Assembly (NCBI RefSeq): GCF_900120175.1
Contig: NZ_FQLF01000002.1
Location: forward strand, 1,364,001-1,428,000
Direction: 5' to 3'
Source: Oceanicoccus sp. KOV_DT_Chl
GTDB taxonomy: Bacteria > Pseudomonadota > Gammaproteobacteria > Pseudomonadales > Dasaniaceae
DNA length: 64,000 nt
Numbering within the stretch: position 1 is the stretch's first letter; each line of letters opens with the position of its first letter. Below the pieces are notes generated by a model, which saw only the letters and a list, made by a program, of their open reading frames with translations, ran no database searches and was not told where the DNA came from. This document shows, piece after piece, positions 29,489 through 39,390 of this stretch. Position numbers and translations under genes: made by a program.

Positions 29489-32215
29489 TTAAAACTGATA
29501 GTTTAAGCCAACAAAGAAGCGACGACCATTATCAATTTGCGTAGTCGTCATTTCTACGCCATCAGGAGCTACATGATACTGTTCAATAATTTCATCAGTT
29601 AGATTCAATGCCTCTACACGAATAGTCAGATTTTCTGTAGCGAAAATTGACAACTGTGCATCAATACGGGCTTGCTCTTCACGATTGAAGTCACCTGATT
29701 CAGCAGCTCTCTCGAAGTACTCCGAACGGTAGTTATAGTTGATACGTGCACTGTACAGCTGCTGCTCGTAAAAGGCTGAAATATTATAGCTATCTTTTGA
29801 AACACCTGGGAGAGTGATATTTCTTGCTACCAAAGTAGCATCGCCATCAATCAAGGCAGCATCATTTACCGACACACTACCCGCATCGGTATATGTGTAA
29901 TTGGCAGTAACACCAAATCCATTATCCCACATGTGCTGAGCAACTAGCTCAACCCCTTCTAAAGTTACTGAAGGACCATTTTCAGGACGAGTAATCAAAA
30001 ACGTTTCACCATTTATATCATCGGCAAAAGTCGATGAATAAATAAAGTTTTGAATATCTTTCATGAATACCGTAGCGGAAAGCATGGATCCCGACTGGTA
30101 ATACCACTCGATACCCAAGTCATATTGATTTGCAATTAACGGGTCAAGCTCTGGATTACCAGTATCGCCACGACGATTCTCTACCGTTAAATTCCTGGCA
30201 GAAGTTAATTCAAATGGCGCTGGACGAGCCATTGTTCTACCTGCGGAAAAACGCGCCTGAATGTCATCAGTGATACTATACACTGCATTCAAGCTTGGTA
30301 AGAACTCACTGTACTTTCCTTCGAGTTTTGTACTAACTGGAGTTGCAGCTGAAACATCCCATGCACTTGAGGTCGTTTCAGTTTCGACATAACGCACACC
30401 AAAGTTACCACGCAGATTACCCTGCTCGAAGTTAGCCATAGCATAAAGCGAAGTTATATCTTCTTGCACACCATATGAAGCATCATAAACAAACTGGGAT
30501 CCGGTTCGACAAACAGCGGTATCACCATCCACACAAACAGCCAAATCACTAAAAGCCTGCTGCATTAACGCCTGATTAGGCTGAAATACTGTAGTGCTCC
30601 GCTGACTGGTTTCGTCATGATCAATTGTATAACTACCGCTAGCATAATCACCAGCCGTACCCAGGCTAGCACTTAGATCACCAGCTTGGGATGTATTAAT
30701 CATATTGTCTTTAGTGCGCTCTTGAGTAAATTCACGATCGCGATACTTAAAACCGACTTTAATCTGGTTAATCGCTGCAAACTCAACGTCCAAAGTACCA
30801 TCTAACTGTAAATAGTCTTCTGTGTCTTCAGACTCTGTCGTTTGATTAAACGCAGCGGTTAACAACATTTCATCTGTAGGGTTAGCCAACCAAGGGCTTC
30901 GTGAATAATCAACATCAAAGCCATTGCCACCACTGTTGTAGTAATCAAAGTTGGCGCGTGTATCTTGGTTATGAGCAAAAAATTCGAAAAAATTATCTTT
31001 AGCAACACCCTTGCCTGTAGTCGTACCTATTTGGCCGTGCAACTCAAAACCTGCGCCCGTATAAGTACCTTCAAAGTCAATAATTTCTGTCTCAGCTTTT
31101 GAGCCATCACGATAGATATTGTCGTAGGCCATATGGTTGTTCCAGCCCAAATCCTGGAAAGTTTCCGAACCACCACTTACTTCCAGCGAATCAACAATAC
31201 CGTTAGTCACAGTACCAGTAGCGGGCTGATTAGTCAGGAATAAACCCCGAAATGGAATAGCCAGCATATTTTGGTTTACATTATCCGCCTTTAGCTCACT
31301 AAAGAAATAATGAAAATTTGTATCCAGGTTTGCTGTGGGTTTCCACTGTAAATTTACATCAACACCATCACGCTCACGGTTCTGTTCAAAAAGAGCCGAG
31401 CCTGCCGCCCAAGGCGTATACCCTTTCTCAGCAGCGCCTGTTGGTGCGGCAAAGTCATCTCCAAGGCGTGTAACTGACGGCCCAAATACATCTATAACTT
31501 CAGCGGTTTCACGGCGAACTGTGCGTTCTTGATGGGATAACGCCACCATCACACCAAAATTTTCATCGGCATTTTTCCAGCTATAAATACCTGAAAATGC
31601 CGGATCCCAATCTTCTGCCAAATCGTTATATTGGCCTTCGACATTAATATTTAATGTATTGGCCTCCATCTGCAAGGGCTTACGGGTTTTTAATATTACT
31701 GTACCGCCAATACCACCTTCATCTACATCAGCCTGTGCAGTTTTATATACCTCTACACCAGCTATCATTTCTGAAGAAAGCATTTCAAAATTAAAATTAC
31801 GCTCTGCCTCACTCAATACAAACCATTGAGCCGTACCAACAGCTTGACCATTAACCAGAGTGATATTGTTATCTCCATCCAAACCACGAATTGCAATATT
31901 CTGGCCTTCACCAAAATCACCAGAAATAGTAATACCAGGTACACGACCCAAGGCCTCTGCTACGTTTTTATCTGGAAACTTGCCAATATCTTCTGCGCTT
32001 ATTGCATCAACCACTGCGTTAGCAAAACGCTTGGTATTCATCGCGTCATTTAAACTACCGCGAATACCTGTTACCACCACCTCTTCCAGCTGGGCGCCTT
32101 CCTCGGCATTTGCTGCAGCCGCCATTGTCATGGCTAGCAGCGCACTTAATGAACCAGAAACCAACGTTGTTTTGGCGCGGTTCGCATTACGAATTGCTTG
32201 TCTTAATTTGGACAC
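29489..32215 (-). CDS. TonB-dependent receptor, probable chitooligosaccharide/GlcNAc uptake
   Basis: 908 aa starting at GTG with GAGGGG 8 bases upstream. Signal peptide (about 1-37), TonB-box-like EEVVVTGIRGSL, plug domain with FPDKNVAEALGRVPGI, IAIRGLDGDNNITLVNG and GIGGTVILKTRKP, and a long beta-barrel ending in VGLNYQF with terminal Phe. It is the oligosaccharide-type family known as NagP/CtpA-like in GlcNAc loci. Two NagR-type operators flank its promoter, supporting a role in taking up chitin breakdown products. Confidence 0.9.
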   Translation of the reverse strand: MSKLRQAIRNANRAKTTLVSGSLSALLAMTMAAAANAEEGAQLEEVVVTGIRGSLNDAMNTKRFANAVVDAISAEDIGKFPDKNVAEALGRVPGITISGDFGEGQNIAIRGLDGDNNITLVNGQAVGTAQWFVLSEAERNFNFEMLSSEMIAGVEVYKTAQADVDEGGIGGTVILKTRKPLQMEANTLNINVEGQYNDLAEDWDPAFSGIYSWKNADENFGVMVALSHQERTVRRETAEVIDVFGPSVTRLGDDFAAPTGAAEKGYTPWAAGSALFEQNRERDGVDVNLQWKPTANLDTNFHYFFSELKADNVNQNMLAIPFRGLFLTNQPATGTVTNGIVDSLEVSGGSETFQDLGWNNHMAYDNIYRDGSKAETEIIDFEGTYTGAGFELHGQIGTTTGKGVAKDNFFEFFAHNQDTRANFDYYNSGGNGFDVDYSRSPWLANPTDEMLLTAAFNQTTESEDTEDYLQLDGTLDVEFAAINQIKVGFKYRDREFTQERTKDNMINTSQAGDLSASLGTAGDYASGSYTIDHDETSQRSTTVFQPNQALMQQAFSDLAVCVDGDTAVCRTGSQFVYDASYGVQEDITSLYAMANFEQGNLRGNFGVRYVETETTSSAWDVSAATPVSTKLEGKYSEFLPSLNAVYSITDDIQARFSAGRTMARPAPFELTSARNLTVENRRGDTGNPELDPLIANQYDLGIEWYYQSGSMLSATVFMKDIQNFIYSSTFADDINGETFLITRPENGPSVTLEGVELVAQHMWDNGFGVTANYTYTDAGSVSVNDAALIDGDATLVARNITLPGVSKDSYNISAFYEQQLYSARINYNYRSEYFERAAESGDFNREEQARIDAQLSIFATENLTIRVEALNLTDEIIEQYHVAPDGVEMTTTQIDNGRRFFVGLNYQF

Positions 32216-32324
32216 GGTTGTACCCCTCGTATTTATATTTTGTTATCACATCTCTCATGTATGAAGTGTCAGATTGCCCTTGATCGCGAAGATTAGAGCG
32301 CAACCACCCTATAGGGCATATTTC

Positions 32325-32338
32325 TGACAGCGCTGTCA
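32325..32338. promoter_or_regulatory. NagR-type operator, TonB receptor copy 1
   Basis: Perfect TGACAGCGCTGTCA, about 7-20 bases beyond the predicted -10 and so over the expected transcription start of the receptor gene. Confidence 0.75.
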
Positions 32339-32344
32339 TGGAAA

Positions 32345-32373
32345 ACTCTAATTAGATATGACAGCGTTGTCAA
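32345..32373 (-). promoter_or_regulatory. TonB receptor promoter
   Basis: Leftward TTGACA (32373-32368), 17-base spacer, TAGAGT (32350-32345). The -35 is inside operator copy 2. Confidence 0.6.
32359..32372. promoter_or_regulatory. NagR-type operator, TonB receptor copy 2
   Basis: TGACAGCGTTGTCA, one base from perfect, centred 34 bp from copy 1. The pair brackets the promoter. Confidence 0.72.
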
Positions 32374-32474
32374 ATTAAATTTATTACGGTGTTGTTATTT
32401 AAGTGTGGCATTCATCTTTAAAACTAGCAGAATGTAGAGCAGCTATAGAAAGCCATTATAAAAAGAATATTTAA

Positions 32475-32483
32475 TGGTATAAT
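32475..32483 (+). promoter_or_regulatory. Extended -10 promoter for the isochorismatase operon
   Basis: TGGTATAAT, an extended -10 pattern with a perfect TATAAT at 32478-32483, 61 bp before the next start codon and without a good -35. It is over 100 bp from the NagR-type operators. Confidence 0.45.
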
Positions 32484-32544
32484 GCTATACCTTTAGAACA
32501 TTACTGATCTAACCAGCTACAGCTCGCCTCTGAGGACTTTTTTT

Positions 32545-33222
32545 ATGGAAACCACCACCAAAACCGCCAAAGAAATCTTTTTCGAAGTACAGGCCAACCC
32601 CGCCCGGAAGAAATTTGGCTTTGGTGAGAAGGCCATTCTGGTCAATATTGACCCACAAAAGGCCTATACTCGCACCGATCTATTCAAAACCGCCTATGAA
32701 ACTGACCCCAATCAAATGGAACATATCAACACGTTGGCACGCCGTTTTCGCCAGTTGGGCTGGCCGGTTGTCTGGACCCACGTGGCTTATATGGAATCAG
32801 CTGAAGATGCTGGTATTTGGGGTACCCGTACCGACACGCCTGATAGCCTGCAAAATATTAAATTCGATTCCGTGCGCTCAGAATTTGATGACCGCCTGGA
32901 AATTGATAACGTAAAAGACGTCATTTACCTGAAAAAAATGCCCTCCGCTTTTTTTGAAACCCAGCTGCAATCGCTCTGCGTTTGGCATAAAGTCGATACC
33001 GTTATTTTGACTGGAGGCTCCACCTCGGGCTGTATTCGTGCCACCGGTGTTGACTCATTATCGCGCGGCTACCGCACAATTGTTCCTGAAGAATGTGTGG
33101 CCGATAAACACGAGAGTTATCACTACGCCAATTTAACCGATTTATCACTAAAATATTGCGATGTATTAAAAACCGCTGAAGTTAACGATTGGCTAGACGA
33201 ATTAATTAGCAATCAATCATAG
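32545..33222 (+). CDS. Isochorismatase-family cysteine hydrolase
   Basis: 225 aa. Asp-Lys-Cys triad visible: Asp in VNIDPQKAYT (about 36), Lys in YLKKMPSAFF (about 131-132) and nucleophile Cys in GGSTSGCIRATGVDS (about 162). The TSGCIRAT motif is like N-carbamoylsarcosine amidase and related amidohydrolases rather than true isochorismatase. Followed after 43 bp by two CE4-type genes. A joint role in breaking C-N bonds of a ureide or cyclic amide is an inference. Confidence 0.85.
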   Translation: METTTKTAKEIFFEVQANPARKKFGFGEKAILVNIDPQKAYTRTDLFKTAYETDPNQMEHINTLARRFRQLGWPVVWTHVAYMESAEDAGIWGTRTDTPDSLQNIKFDSVRSEFDDRLEIDNVKDVIYLKKMPSAFFETQLQSLCVWHKVDTVILTGGSTSGCIRATGVDSLSRGYRTIVPEECVADKHESYHYANLTDLSLKYCDVLKTAEVNDWLDELISNQS

Positions 33223-33265
33223 TTTTTATTTTCTGTAAAATTTTTGCTTACTGCTGGATAGACAC

Positions 33266-34210
33266 ATGAAAGAAGATCCCGGTTTTTACGATTACTGGCC
33301 CTACGAGAATCGCCCTAAAATTCAATGGCCCAATGGTGCCAAAATGGCTTTTTGGGTAGCCCCCAATATTGAATACTATGAATTGGACCCACCCAGCAAT
33401 CCGTATCGTCAGGCTTGGCCGCAACCATCTCCAGCCTTACCAGGCTACACTATTCGCGACTATGGCAACCGCGTTGGCCATGTTCGCCAAATGGATGTGT
33501 TAGAAAAGTATGGCGTGCGCGGTTCAATTTCATTATCAACCGCACTGTGCGATCACCACCCTGAAATCATCGAGATGTGCAAAGAACGCAACTGGGAATT
33601 TTTCAGCCACGGAATTTATAATACGCGTTACACCTATGGTATGACCGAGCAACAGGAACGTGAGGTCATTAAAGACTCAATGGAAACCATCTATCAACAT
33701 ACCGGCCAAAAATGTGCTGGTTATTTGGCGTCGGCCCTGTCCCACTCAGAACTTACGTTAGATTTATTTGCCGAAGTAGGCACTGAGCTATTTGGTAATG
33801 AGGGCGGTATTTATACCTGTGATTTATTTCATGACGATCAACCCACACCGATTCATTTACGCAGCAATAAAAAATTCGTATCGATTCCTTACTCTCTGGA
33901 AATGAACGACACCATTGCCTACGTCGTCAATAAAATTGAACCCCGTCGCTACGGCCAACAAATAAAAGATAATTTCGACCGGCTTTATCAGGAAGGGGCT
34001 GAGTCCGGCACCATCATGTGTATTCCCACTCACAACTACCAGGTAAGCTGCCCCCACCGGTTAAAAGCCTTCGAAGAAGCACTGGAATACATCACCAGCC
34101 ACGACGATGTATGGGTAACTACCGGACGAGAAATTGCTGAATACTATATTGAAAACTATTACGACGGCGCATTAGCTGATATCAGCAGTAGAAATGGAGG
34201 GGCTAAATAA
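33266..34210 (+). CDS. Polysaccharide deacetylase-family (PuuE-like) hydrolase 1
   Basis: 314 aa NodB/CE4-fold protein of the subgroup that includes PuuE-type allantoinases. It begins with a WPNGAKMAFWVAPNIEYYEL segment and has LRDYGNR-like YTIRDYGNRVG, FFSHGIYNTRY in place of the usual metal His motif, and a late PTHNYQVSCPHRLKAFEEAL. The classic TFDDG motif of chitin deacetylases is missing, which argues against polysaccharide as substrate. Its stop overlaps the start of the next gene (TAATG). Confidence 0.8.
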   Translation: MKEDPGFYDYWPYENRPKIQWPNGAKMAFWVAPNIEYYELDPPSNPYRQAWPQPSPALPGYTIRDYGNRVGHVRQMDVLEKYGVRGSISLSTALCDHHPEIIEMCKERNWEFFSHGIYNTRYTYGMTEQQEREVIKDSMETIYQHTGQKCAGYLASALSHSELTLDLFAEVGTELFGNEGGIYTCDLFHDDQPTPIHLRSNKKFVSIPYSLEMNDTIAYVVNKIEPRRYGQQIKDNFDRLYQEGAESGTIMCIPTHNYQVSCPHRLKAFEEALEYITSHDDVWVTTGREIAEYYIENYYDGALADISSRNGGAK

Positions 34211-35133
34211 TGACTTTAGATAAAGAGTATTTTGACTACCCTCATCGCTCCTACGGCATGGACCACGACCGCTATGACTGGTCAATGCTGACTGATCGCA
34301 AAGCCGTGCAATGGCCCAACAACAAAAAACTCGCATTATGGGTGAATGTTGGGCTGCAATATTTTCCGCTGAATCAACAGGGCAAACCTTTCAAGGTGCC
34401 CGGCGGCATGACCATGCCCTACCCTGATTTACGGCACTACAGTTTGCGCGATTATGGCAACCGTGTAGGCATTTATCGATTTTTAAAAGCCTTTGATCAC
34501 TACGGCATCAAACCGACGTTTGCAATCAATACGCGCTTGGCTGAACGCCTACCTTATCTAATCGATAAGATAAAAGAGCGCGACGATGAAATAATGTGTC
34601 ACGGCTATCATATGGACGCCTTACACTACGGCGGACAGGATTCCGCGGATGAAGCGCAGCTAATAAAAAAAGCCCTTGATGGGCTGCGAGAACTTACCGG
34701 ACAGAAAATTCGCGGTTGGATTTCTCCCGCCAAAAATGAGTCTCACAATACACCCGACTTGTTAGCCGCTAACGGCATTGAATATTTTTGTGACTGGGTA
34801 AATGACGATATGCCTTACCCCTTCAAAACTATTAACGGATCGCTGATTGCGATGCCACTCTCGACCGAACTGGAAGATCGTTTTGTTATCCAAAACAATC
34901 AACACTCGGAAGACTCCTGGGTGGAACAAGTCTGTGATGCCTGCGATTTTTTAATTGCCGAGGCGGAACAGCAGGGGAGCCGCATTCTAGCTCTTAACAT
35001 TCACCCCTGGTTAATGGGACAACCCCATCGCATAGCCAAACTGGAACAAGCACTGGAATATATCACCAGTAAAACGGAAGTCTGGTCCGCCAATGCCGGT
35101 GATATTCTGGATTGTTGGCAAGCGCAGCAATAA
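34210..35133 (+). CDS. Polysaccharide deacetylase-family (PuuE-like) hydrolase 2
   Basis: 307 aa paralogue of the preceding gene. WPNNKKLALWVNVGLQYFPL, SLRDYGNRVG, MCHGYHMDAL (an HxxH-like pair) and LNIHPWLMGQPHRIAKLEQALEYI line up with the corresponding parts of the first copy. The two probably arose by duplication and may form a hetero-oligomer or act on successive substrates. They overlap by one base, with the isochorismatase-like gene upstream. Confidence 0.8.
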   Translation: MTLDKEYFDYPHRSYGMDHDRYDWSMLTDRKAVQWPNNKKLALWVNVGLQYFPLNQQGKPFKVPGGMTMPYPDLRHYSLRDYGNRVGIYRFLKAFDHYGIKPTFAINTRLAERLPYLIDKIKERDDEIMCHGYHMDALHYGGQDSADEAQLIKKALDGLRELTGQKIRGWISPAKNESHNTPDLLAANGIEYFCDWVNDDMPYPFKTINGSLIAMPLSTELEDRFVIQNNQHSEDSWVEQVCDACDFLIAEAEQQGSRILALNIHPWLMGQPHRIAKLEQALEYITSKTEVWSANAGDILDCWQAQQ

Positions 35134-35139
35134 GCCGCC

Positions 35140-36015
35140 TTATTGGGTTTTAGCGTCGCAACGGGGTTGCTGCTGTAATAGCTGCGGCCAGCGTTGCGGC
35201 CAACCATGGTGATGATCCTGATCAGCCACCCTCACTAACCTGGCGCATTGTTGCTGCGGCAATTTGGATAAATAACTTTCCGCAATCGACACCGGTACCA
35301 CCTGATCATCAACCCCGGAAAAATGCAGTTGCGGAATGACTGCCAGTTGCTGGCTAAAATCTACCGGGTTCAACGACTCTCGCATTTCACTGACTTTGTG
35401 ATAATCGGTAAATGCCCGCACATCAATATTAGCGGCGACAGTACGTACCGATACGACATCATGACGATGCGCCGCTAACAACAGTGCTAAGGCGCCGCCA
35501 CCTGAAAATCCAACTAACTCAAGCTGGCTGTTATTAAACTGTTGTTTGAGTTCATCTATAGCTTCATTCAAGCTAGTAACTACGTCGCTCCCATAACTGG
35601 CAATCGTCCAGTACTTTACTGTGCAGGCAGCATCTGCGGCTGTCGGACGGTAATGACATGGCCGCGCCAGATACACGATATTTTCCGCTTGCTGATCGGC
35701 CAGCGCCAATGTTAAAGCGACCGGATTGTGTGGAGTGGGATTAAGGGAAGGTCGATAGCGGGTAATCCATGAATTACCATCGCCCTCAATATAAATTCTA
35801 AGGGGCAATTGCGAGTTATTAATTTTATGATAAACCCGTAAGGTGAAAGGCTCGGTCTCAATATAACTTGCAATAAAACCGGCGGCGGCAGCCTGTTGAT
35901 CAGCCGCTGAAAGTCGTGCCTCAAAATCGGGAGCAGCGCATGAGAGGATACTGACTACAAAAAAAGTAACGGCAATAGTCCGAATAAAACTTAATATGCC
36001 ATCGGATAAACGCAC
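35140..36015 (-). CDS. Alpha/beta-hydrolase-like lipoprotein
   Basis: 291 aa. N-terminal hydrophobic segment ends in a lipobox ILSC (Cys26). The nucleophile elbow is GFSGGG (about 168-173), followed by an Asp region FSGVDDQVVP and a late His in DQDHHHGWP, so a serine hydrolase active site is plausible. It starts 13 bp after the kinase gene and may be co-transcribed with it. Substrate unknown. Confidence 0.75.
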   Translation of the reverse strand: MRLSDGILSFIRTIAVTFFVVSILSCAAPDFEARLSAADQQAAAAGFIASYIETEPFTLRVYHKINNSQLPLRIYIEGDGNSWITRYRPSLNPTPHNPVALTLALADQQAENIVYLARPCHYRPTAADAACTVKYWTIASYGSDVVTSLNEAIDELKQQFNNSQLELVGFSGGGALALLLAAHRHDVVSVRTVAANIDVRAFTDYHKVSEMRESLNPVDFSQQLAVIPQLHFSGVDDQVVPVSIAESYLSKLPQQQCARLVRVADQDHHHGWPQRWPQLLQQQPRCDAKTQ

Positions 36016-36028
36016 GAGTCTGTCGCCT

Positions 36029-39000
36029 TTAAAAAATACCCATTTGACGCGTTAAGCGTTTTTTCTTTTCCTTGGCTTTGAATTCTTCTTCCTGCACCTT
36101 CATAATTGCCACCTGCTCATCCAAGCGCGCTTGCGACATCGACATCGACTCGGCATCAGCAATCAATTCACGACTGCGGTCGAATAAGTTTTTACCGGTG
36201 TAGTAGCTAATGGCTTCAATATATTTATCTTCCAGCCTTACCAGTGCAGGAGCAATTTTGGGATGCTTGGGATCGACTTCCTTGGCGCTGAGAATTTCTC
36301 GATAAACCGCTTTTAATGCATTACGGGCAACATTGTTATCAGCAAACGTAACGGCTTTCAGATACTCTTTATCTGCGGTCGCAAATGCTGCATCTGCCTT
36401 AGCCAGAGCAGCCAAGGCATTATCAAGCTGTTGTTGCATCGCGGCCAACGCAGGGTGTTTCGGTGTTGTAGATTTAACTGTGGATAAATTCAATGCCGCC
36501 TTATTGTACTCACGTTTATCAATTGACTGCTTAGCAATAGCCAATTCGTAATCACTGGTTCTAATCAGTCCTGCTTGCGCAACTCTATTGTCCGGCTCTA
36601 TCTGCAGAATGCGGGTATACATGCCCCGTAATTGATTATTATTGGTTTGTGACGGCGACTTCTCGGTCAGCTGTTCAGCTCGAGCTAACAAAGTGTTCTT
36701 TTCTTTTTGCAAACGCGCATATTCTTGTTTCGCTTTTTCCAAACCCGCTTTTAAAGAACGCGTTGTTGACCCCTGCGGGAAGAAACGCGACAGCGTGGCA
36801 ATATAACCCTCGGCCTCATCTATTTTCAAACCTTTTAGCGCCTTATTAGTATTCGCAACAATCATATCAACTATTTTGTTGCGACCAGTACTCGCTTTAT
36901 TATTAACCGGGTCTAATACTAGTACCTGGGAGAATTTCTCTAAGGCATTATTCCCCAATGGCTCACTTAATCTCCCGGCCTCTAAATCTTTTGCTGCACC
37001 AGCCAACAGCTGTTTTATTTCACGTTGACGCTGTATTTCCAAATCTCGCAAGCGGGCTTTCTCTTCCCTGGCCGCCAATACTGAACGACGCGCAGTGAAC
37101 AACTGCTGACTACTAGGTACCAACTTTTGCGCAATATTCAAATATTTATCTGCTTCTTCAATCGCTTTTTTCGCTAACTGTTCGTTAGCTAAAGCCACAT
37201 ATTTTTCACCAACGTTCTGTAAACCTTCCAACGCATCTAAATTGGAAGGATCCAATTGTAAAACCTGACGAAATTTTTCAACGGCATTGTTTCCTACCGG
37301 TGTCTGCAATCGATCCGCTTTTAAGTCACTGTTTGCGGCTTTTAATAATGCGACTATTTGCTGACCACGGGTTTTTTCTGACTGTATACGTTGCCGCTCC
37401 AATTCTTCTGGTGTTAACTGTTTTTTATTGGATTCAGCCAATTGCTGCTGACGGGCACGCTCTTCGCTTTTATTAATACTGAGCTGGGTAGCTTGTAAGT
37501 CCGGGTGCTGACTATCAATTTGAATAGCCGCAGCCACCAAAGCCCTGGCTCGACTAAAGTTATTATTTGCCGCCTCTGCAATTGATTGTTTCAAAAAGCT
37601 GGCCGCGATAGTTGAAATACCACTTAATGCATCTGCGTTTTCAGGGTCCAAGGCCAACACTGACTGATAGCGATCATAAGCGTTATCACCAATAGGGCTG
37701 GATAAGCGATTATCTTTAATTGCTACAGCAGCCTCGGCCAGCAATTCTTTTACCCGACCTTCACGATCGGACTGTCGGACATTCTGCTGTTGAAATTGGA
37801 ACAATTCAGCACGTAAATCTTGTTGCCGCTCCAGCAATGTTTGATCACTCGCATAAAAAGCAATCTGCGCTGACCGGTTTAACCAATCGGCGGCCACTGT
37901 CTCATCACTACTATCAATCCCTTTTTGCGCATTATCCAAATACAGCGTAATCAACGATTCCATACCACTAATAGCTTCTTCATTGCGAGGCGCCAATGCC
38001 AAAGCGGTGGTGTAATAATACTGTGCACTATCATCGGCCGGTTCATACAAACGCCCATCCGCAAGCGCATCACGTGCGTTTTCCAATAATTCCTGAGTGC
38101 GCTGATCCATAGCAGCCTGCTCTGCATCACTGACTCCTGATCCAGTACTGCCAAACATAAACCAACCACCGGCACCTGCAATGGCTAATACTGCAACCAA
38201 GGCGACAATTAATAGCGTCTTGTTACTTTGTGCTGGCGCTACCGCCCTGGCTTGACGGGTAGCTCTTGTTGCTTGTCGGGTTCTGCCGCCAGTAGTAGTG
38301 CGATTACCACCCTTGCTAGCACGAGTTTTTACCGTCGGCGTTGTACCGGAGCGACGCCGTGAGGAACTTTTATGCCGTTTTAACGCATCCGGAGAAATAA
38401 TCGTAGTGGATGAACTACCGTCTTGAAGATCGTGCTCCAACTCATTTAGCGCATCGATAAATTCCTGGCCGGTTTGAAAACGTTCTTCGGGCGCTTTGGC
38501 CAAAGCCTTATCAATAATTTGCTGGAAATCGGCCACTTCATCCGGAAGTTCAGGAATAGGATCAGTAATATGTTTCAACCCGATCGAGATAGCTGAGTCA
38601 GCGGTATACGGGACATTACCCGTCAGCATTTCGAACAGGATAATACCCAAGCTGTATAAATCTGAGCGACCATCTAACGTTAACGCCTGAGCCTGTTCAG
38701 GGCTCATATAACTAGGGGTGCCGATAATGGTCCCCGTCAAAGTCATATTGGTTTCAGATTCTGTAGAGCGCGCAATACCAAAATCTGAAACCACTGCGCT
38801 GCCGTCTTCACGGAATAAAATATTTTCTGGTTTGATATCCCGGTGGACGAAATTTTTACTGGAAGCGTAGTGTAATGCCGAGGCAATTTGTTGAACAATC
38901 TCGAGGCAATCCGCCAACGGCATGCCTTTAGCCAAACGCTGCTTTAAATCGCCACCACGCAATAATTCCATCGCGATATAATGGCAATCACCGTGCTGGC

Positions 39001-39229
39001 CAACGTCAAACACAGGCACGATATTTTGATGGGACAACTGGGCAACGATACGGGCTTCACGTAAAAAGCGCACCCCGAAGCTGGGGTCAGAGAGTAACCG
39101 CTGGGAGAGAATTTTAACGGCAACTTTTCGCTGAAAATTTTCCTGAATCGCAAGATACACTTTCGCCATACCGCCTTCGCCCAGCGGTTCAAGTATTTTG
39201 TATCCCGGTATTTCAGGTTTGTCTGCCAT
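36029..39229 (-). CDS. Ser/Thr protein kinase with transmembrane helix and extracytoplasmic repeats
   Basis: 1066 aa. Cytoplasmic kinase domain (about 8-270): glycine loop LGEGGMAKVY, Lys39, HRDIKPEN (Asp131), DFG (Asp149), activation loop TLTGTIIGTPSYMSPEQ. A basic Ser/Thr/Arg-rich linker (285-335) and one helix (about 338-359) follow. The C-terminal 700 residues are helical, with at least four repeats of a pattern R-L-x2-P-x-G-(D/N)-N-A...VLxLDPxNxxAxxG near 395, 520, 650 and 775. PASTA domains are absent. Runs with PP2C and FHA genes, the usual kinase-phosphatase-reader set. Confidence 0.9.
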   Translation of the reverse strand: MADKPEIPGYKILEPLGEGGMAKVYLAIQENFQRKVAVKILSQRLLSDPSFGVRFLREARIVAQLSHQNIVPVFDVGQHGDCHYIAMELLRGGDLKQRLAKGMPLADCLEIVQQIASALHYASSKNFVHRDIKPENILFREDGSAVVSDFGIARSTESETNMTLTGTIIGTPSYMSPEQAQALTLDGRSDLYSLGIILFEMLTGNVPYTADSAISIGLKHITDPIPELPDEVADFQQIIDKALAKAPEERFQTGQEFIDALNELEHDLQDGSSSTTIISPDALKRHKSSSRRRSGTTPTVKTRASKGGNRTTTGGRTRQATRATRQARAVAPAQSNKTLLIVALVAVLAIAGAGGWFMFGSTGSGVSDAEQAAMDQRTQELLENARDALADGRLYEPADDSAQYYYTTALALAPRNEEAISGMESLITLYLDNAQKGIDSSDETVAADWLNRSAQIAFYASDQTLLERQQDLRAELFQFQQQNVRQSDREGRVKELLAEAAVAIKDNRLSSPIGDNAYDRYQSVLALDPENADALSGISTIAASFLKQSIAEAANNNFSRARALVAAAIQIDSQHPDLQATQLSINKSEERARQQQLAESNKKQLTPEELERQRIQSEKTRGQQIVALLKAANSDLKADRLQTPVGNNAVEKFRQVLQLDPSNLDALEGLQNVGEKYVALANEQLAKKAIEEADKYLNIAQKLVPSSQQLFTARRSVLAAREEKARLRDLEIQRQREIKQLLAGAAKDLEAGRLSEPLGNNALEKFSQVLVLDPVNNKASTGRNKIVDMIVANTNKALKGLKIDEAEGYIATLSRFFPQGSTTRSLKAGLEKAKQEYARLQKEKNTLLARAEQLTEKSPSQTNNNQLRGMYTRILQIEPDNRVAQAGLIRTSDYELAIAKQSIDKREYNKAALNLSTVKSTTPKHPALAAMQQQLDNALAALAKADAAFATADKEYLKAVTFADNNVARNALKAVYREILSAKEVDPKHPKIAPALVRLEDKYIEAISYYTGKNLFDRSRELIADAESMSMSQARLDEQVAIMKVQEEEFKAKEKKKRLTRQMGIF

Positions 39230-39390
39230 AAATTATTTTCTGTAGCTATCCAGCCACACTCAAGAGATATTCGTTAGTCAAAACAACTACACCCTAACGC
39301 TAATCAGTTGCCAATCCCAGCCAAGTGAACAAACGGTTGATTTTATAGTTTGTACCGGTAAATAACAATTCGACCTAATAAGTAAAAACT

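Noticed and set aside
33266-35133. Chitin or chitooligosaccharide deacetylases belonging to the GlcNAc regulon
   Set aside because: Both lack the TFDDG motif and have no signal peptide, and the operon has its own promoter away from the operators; a PuuE-like small-molecule role fits better.
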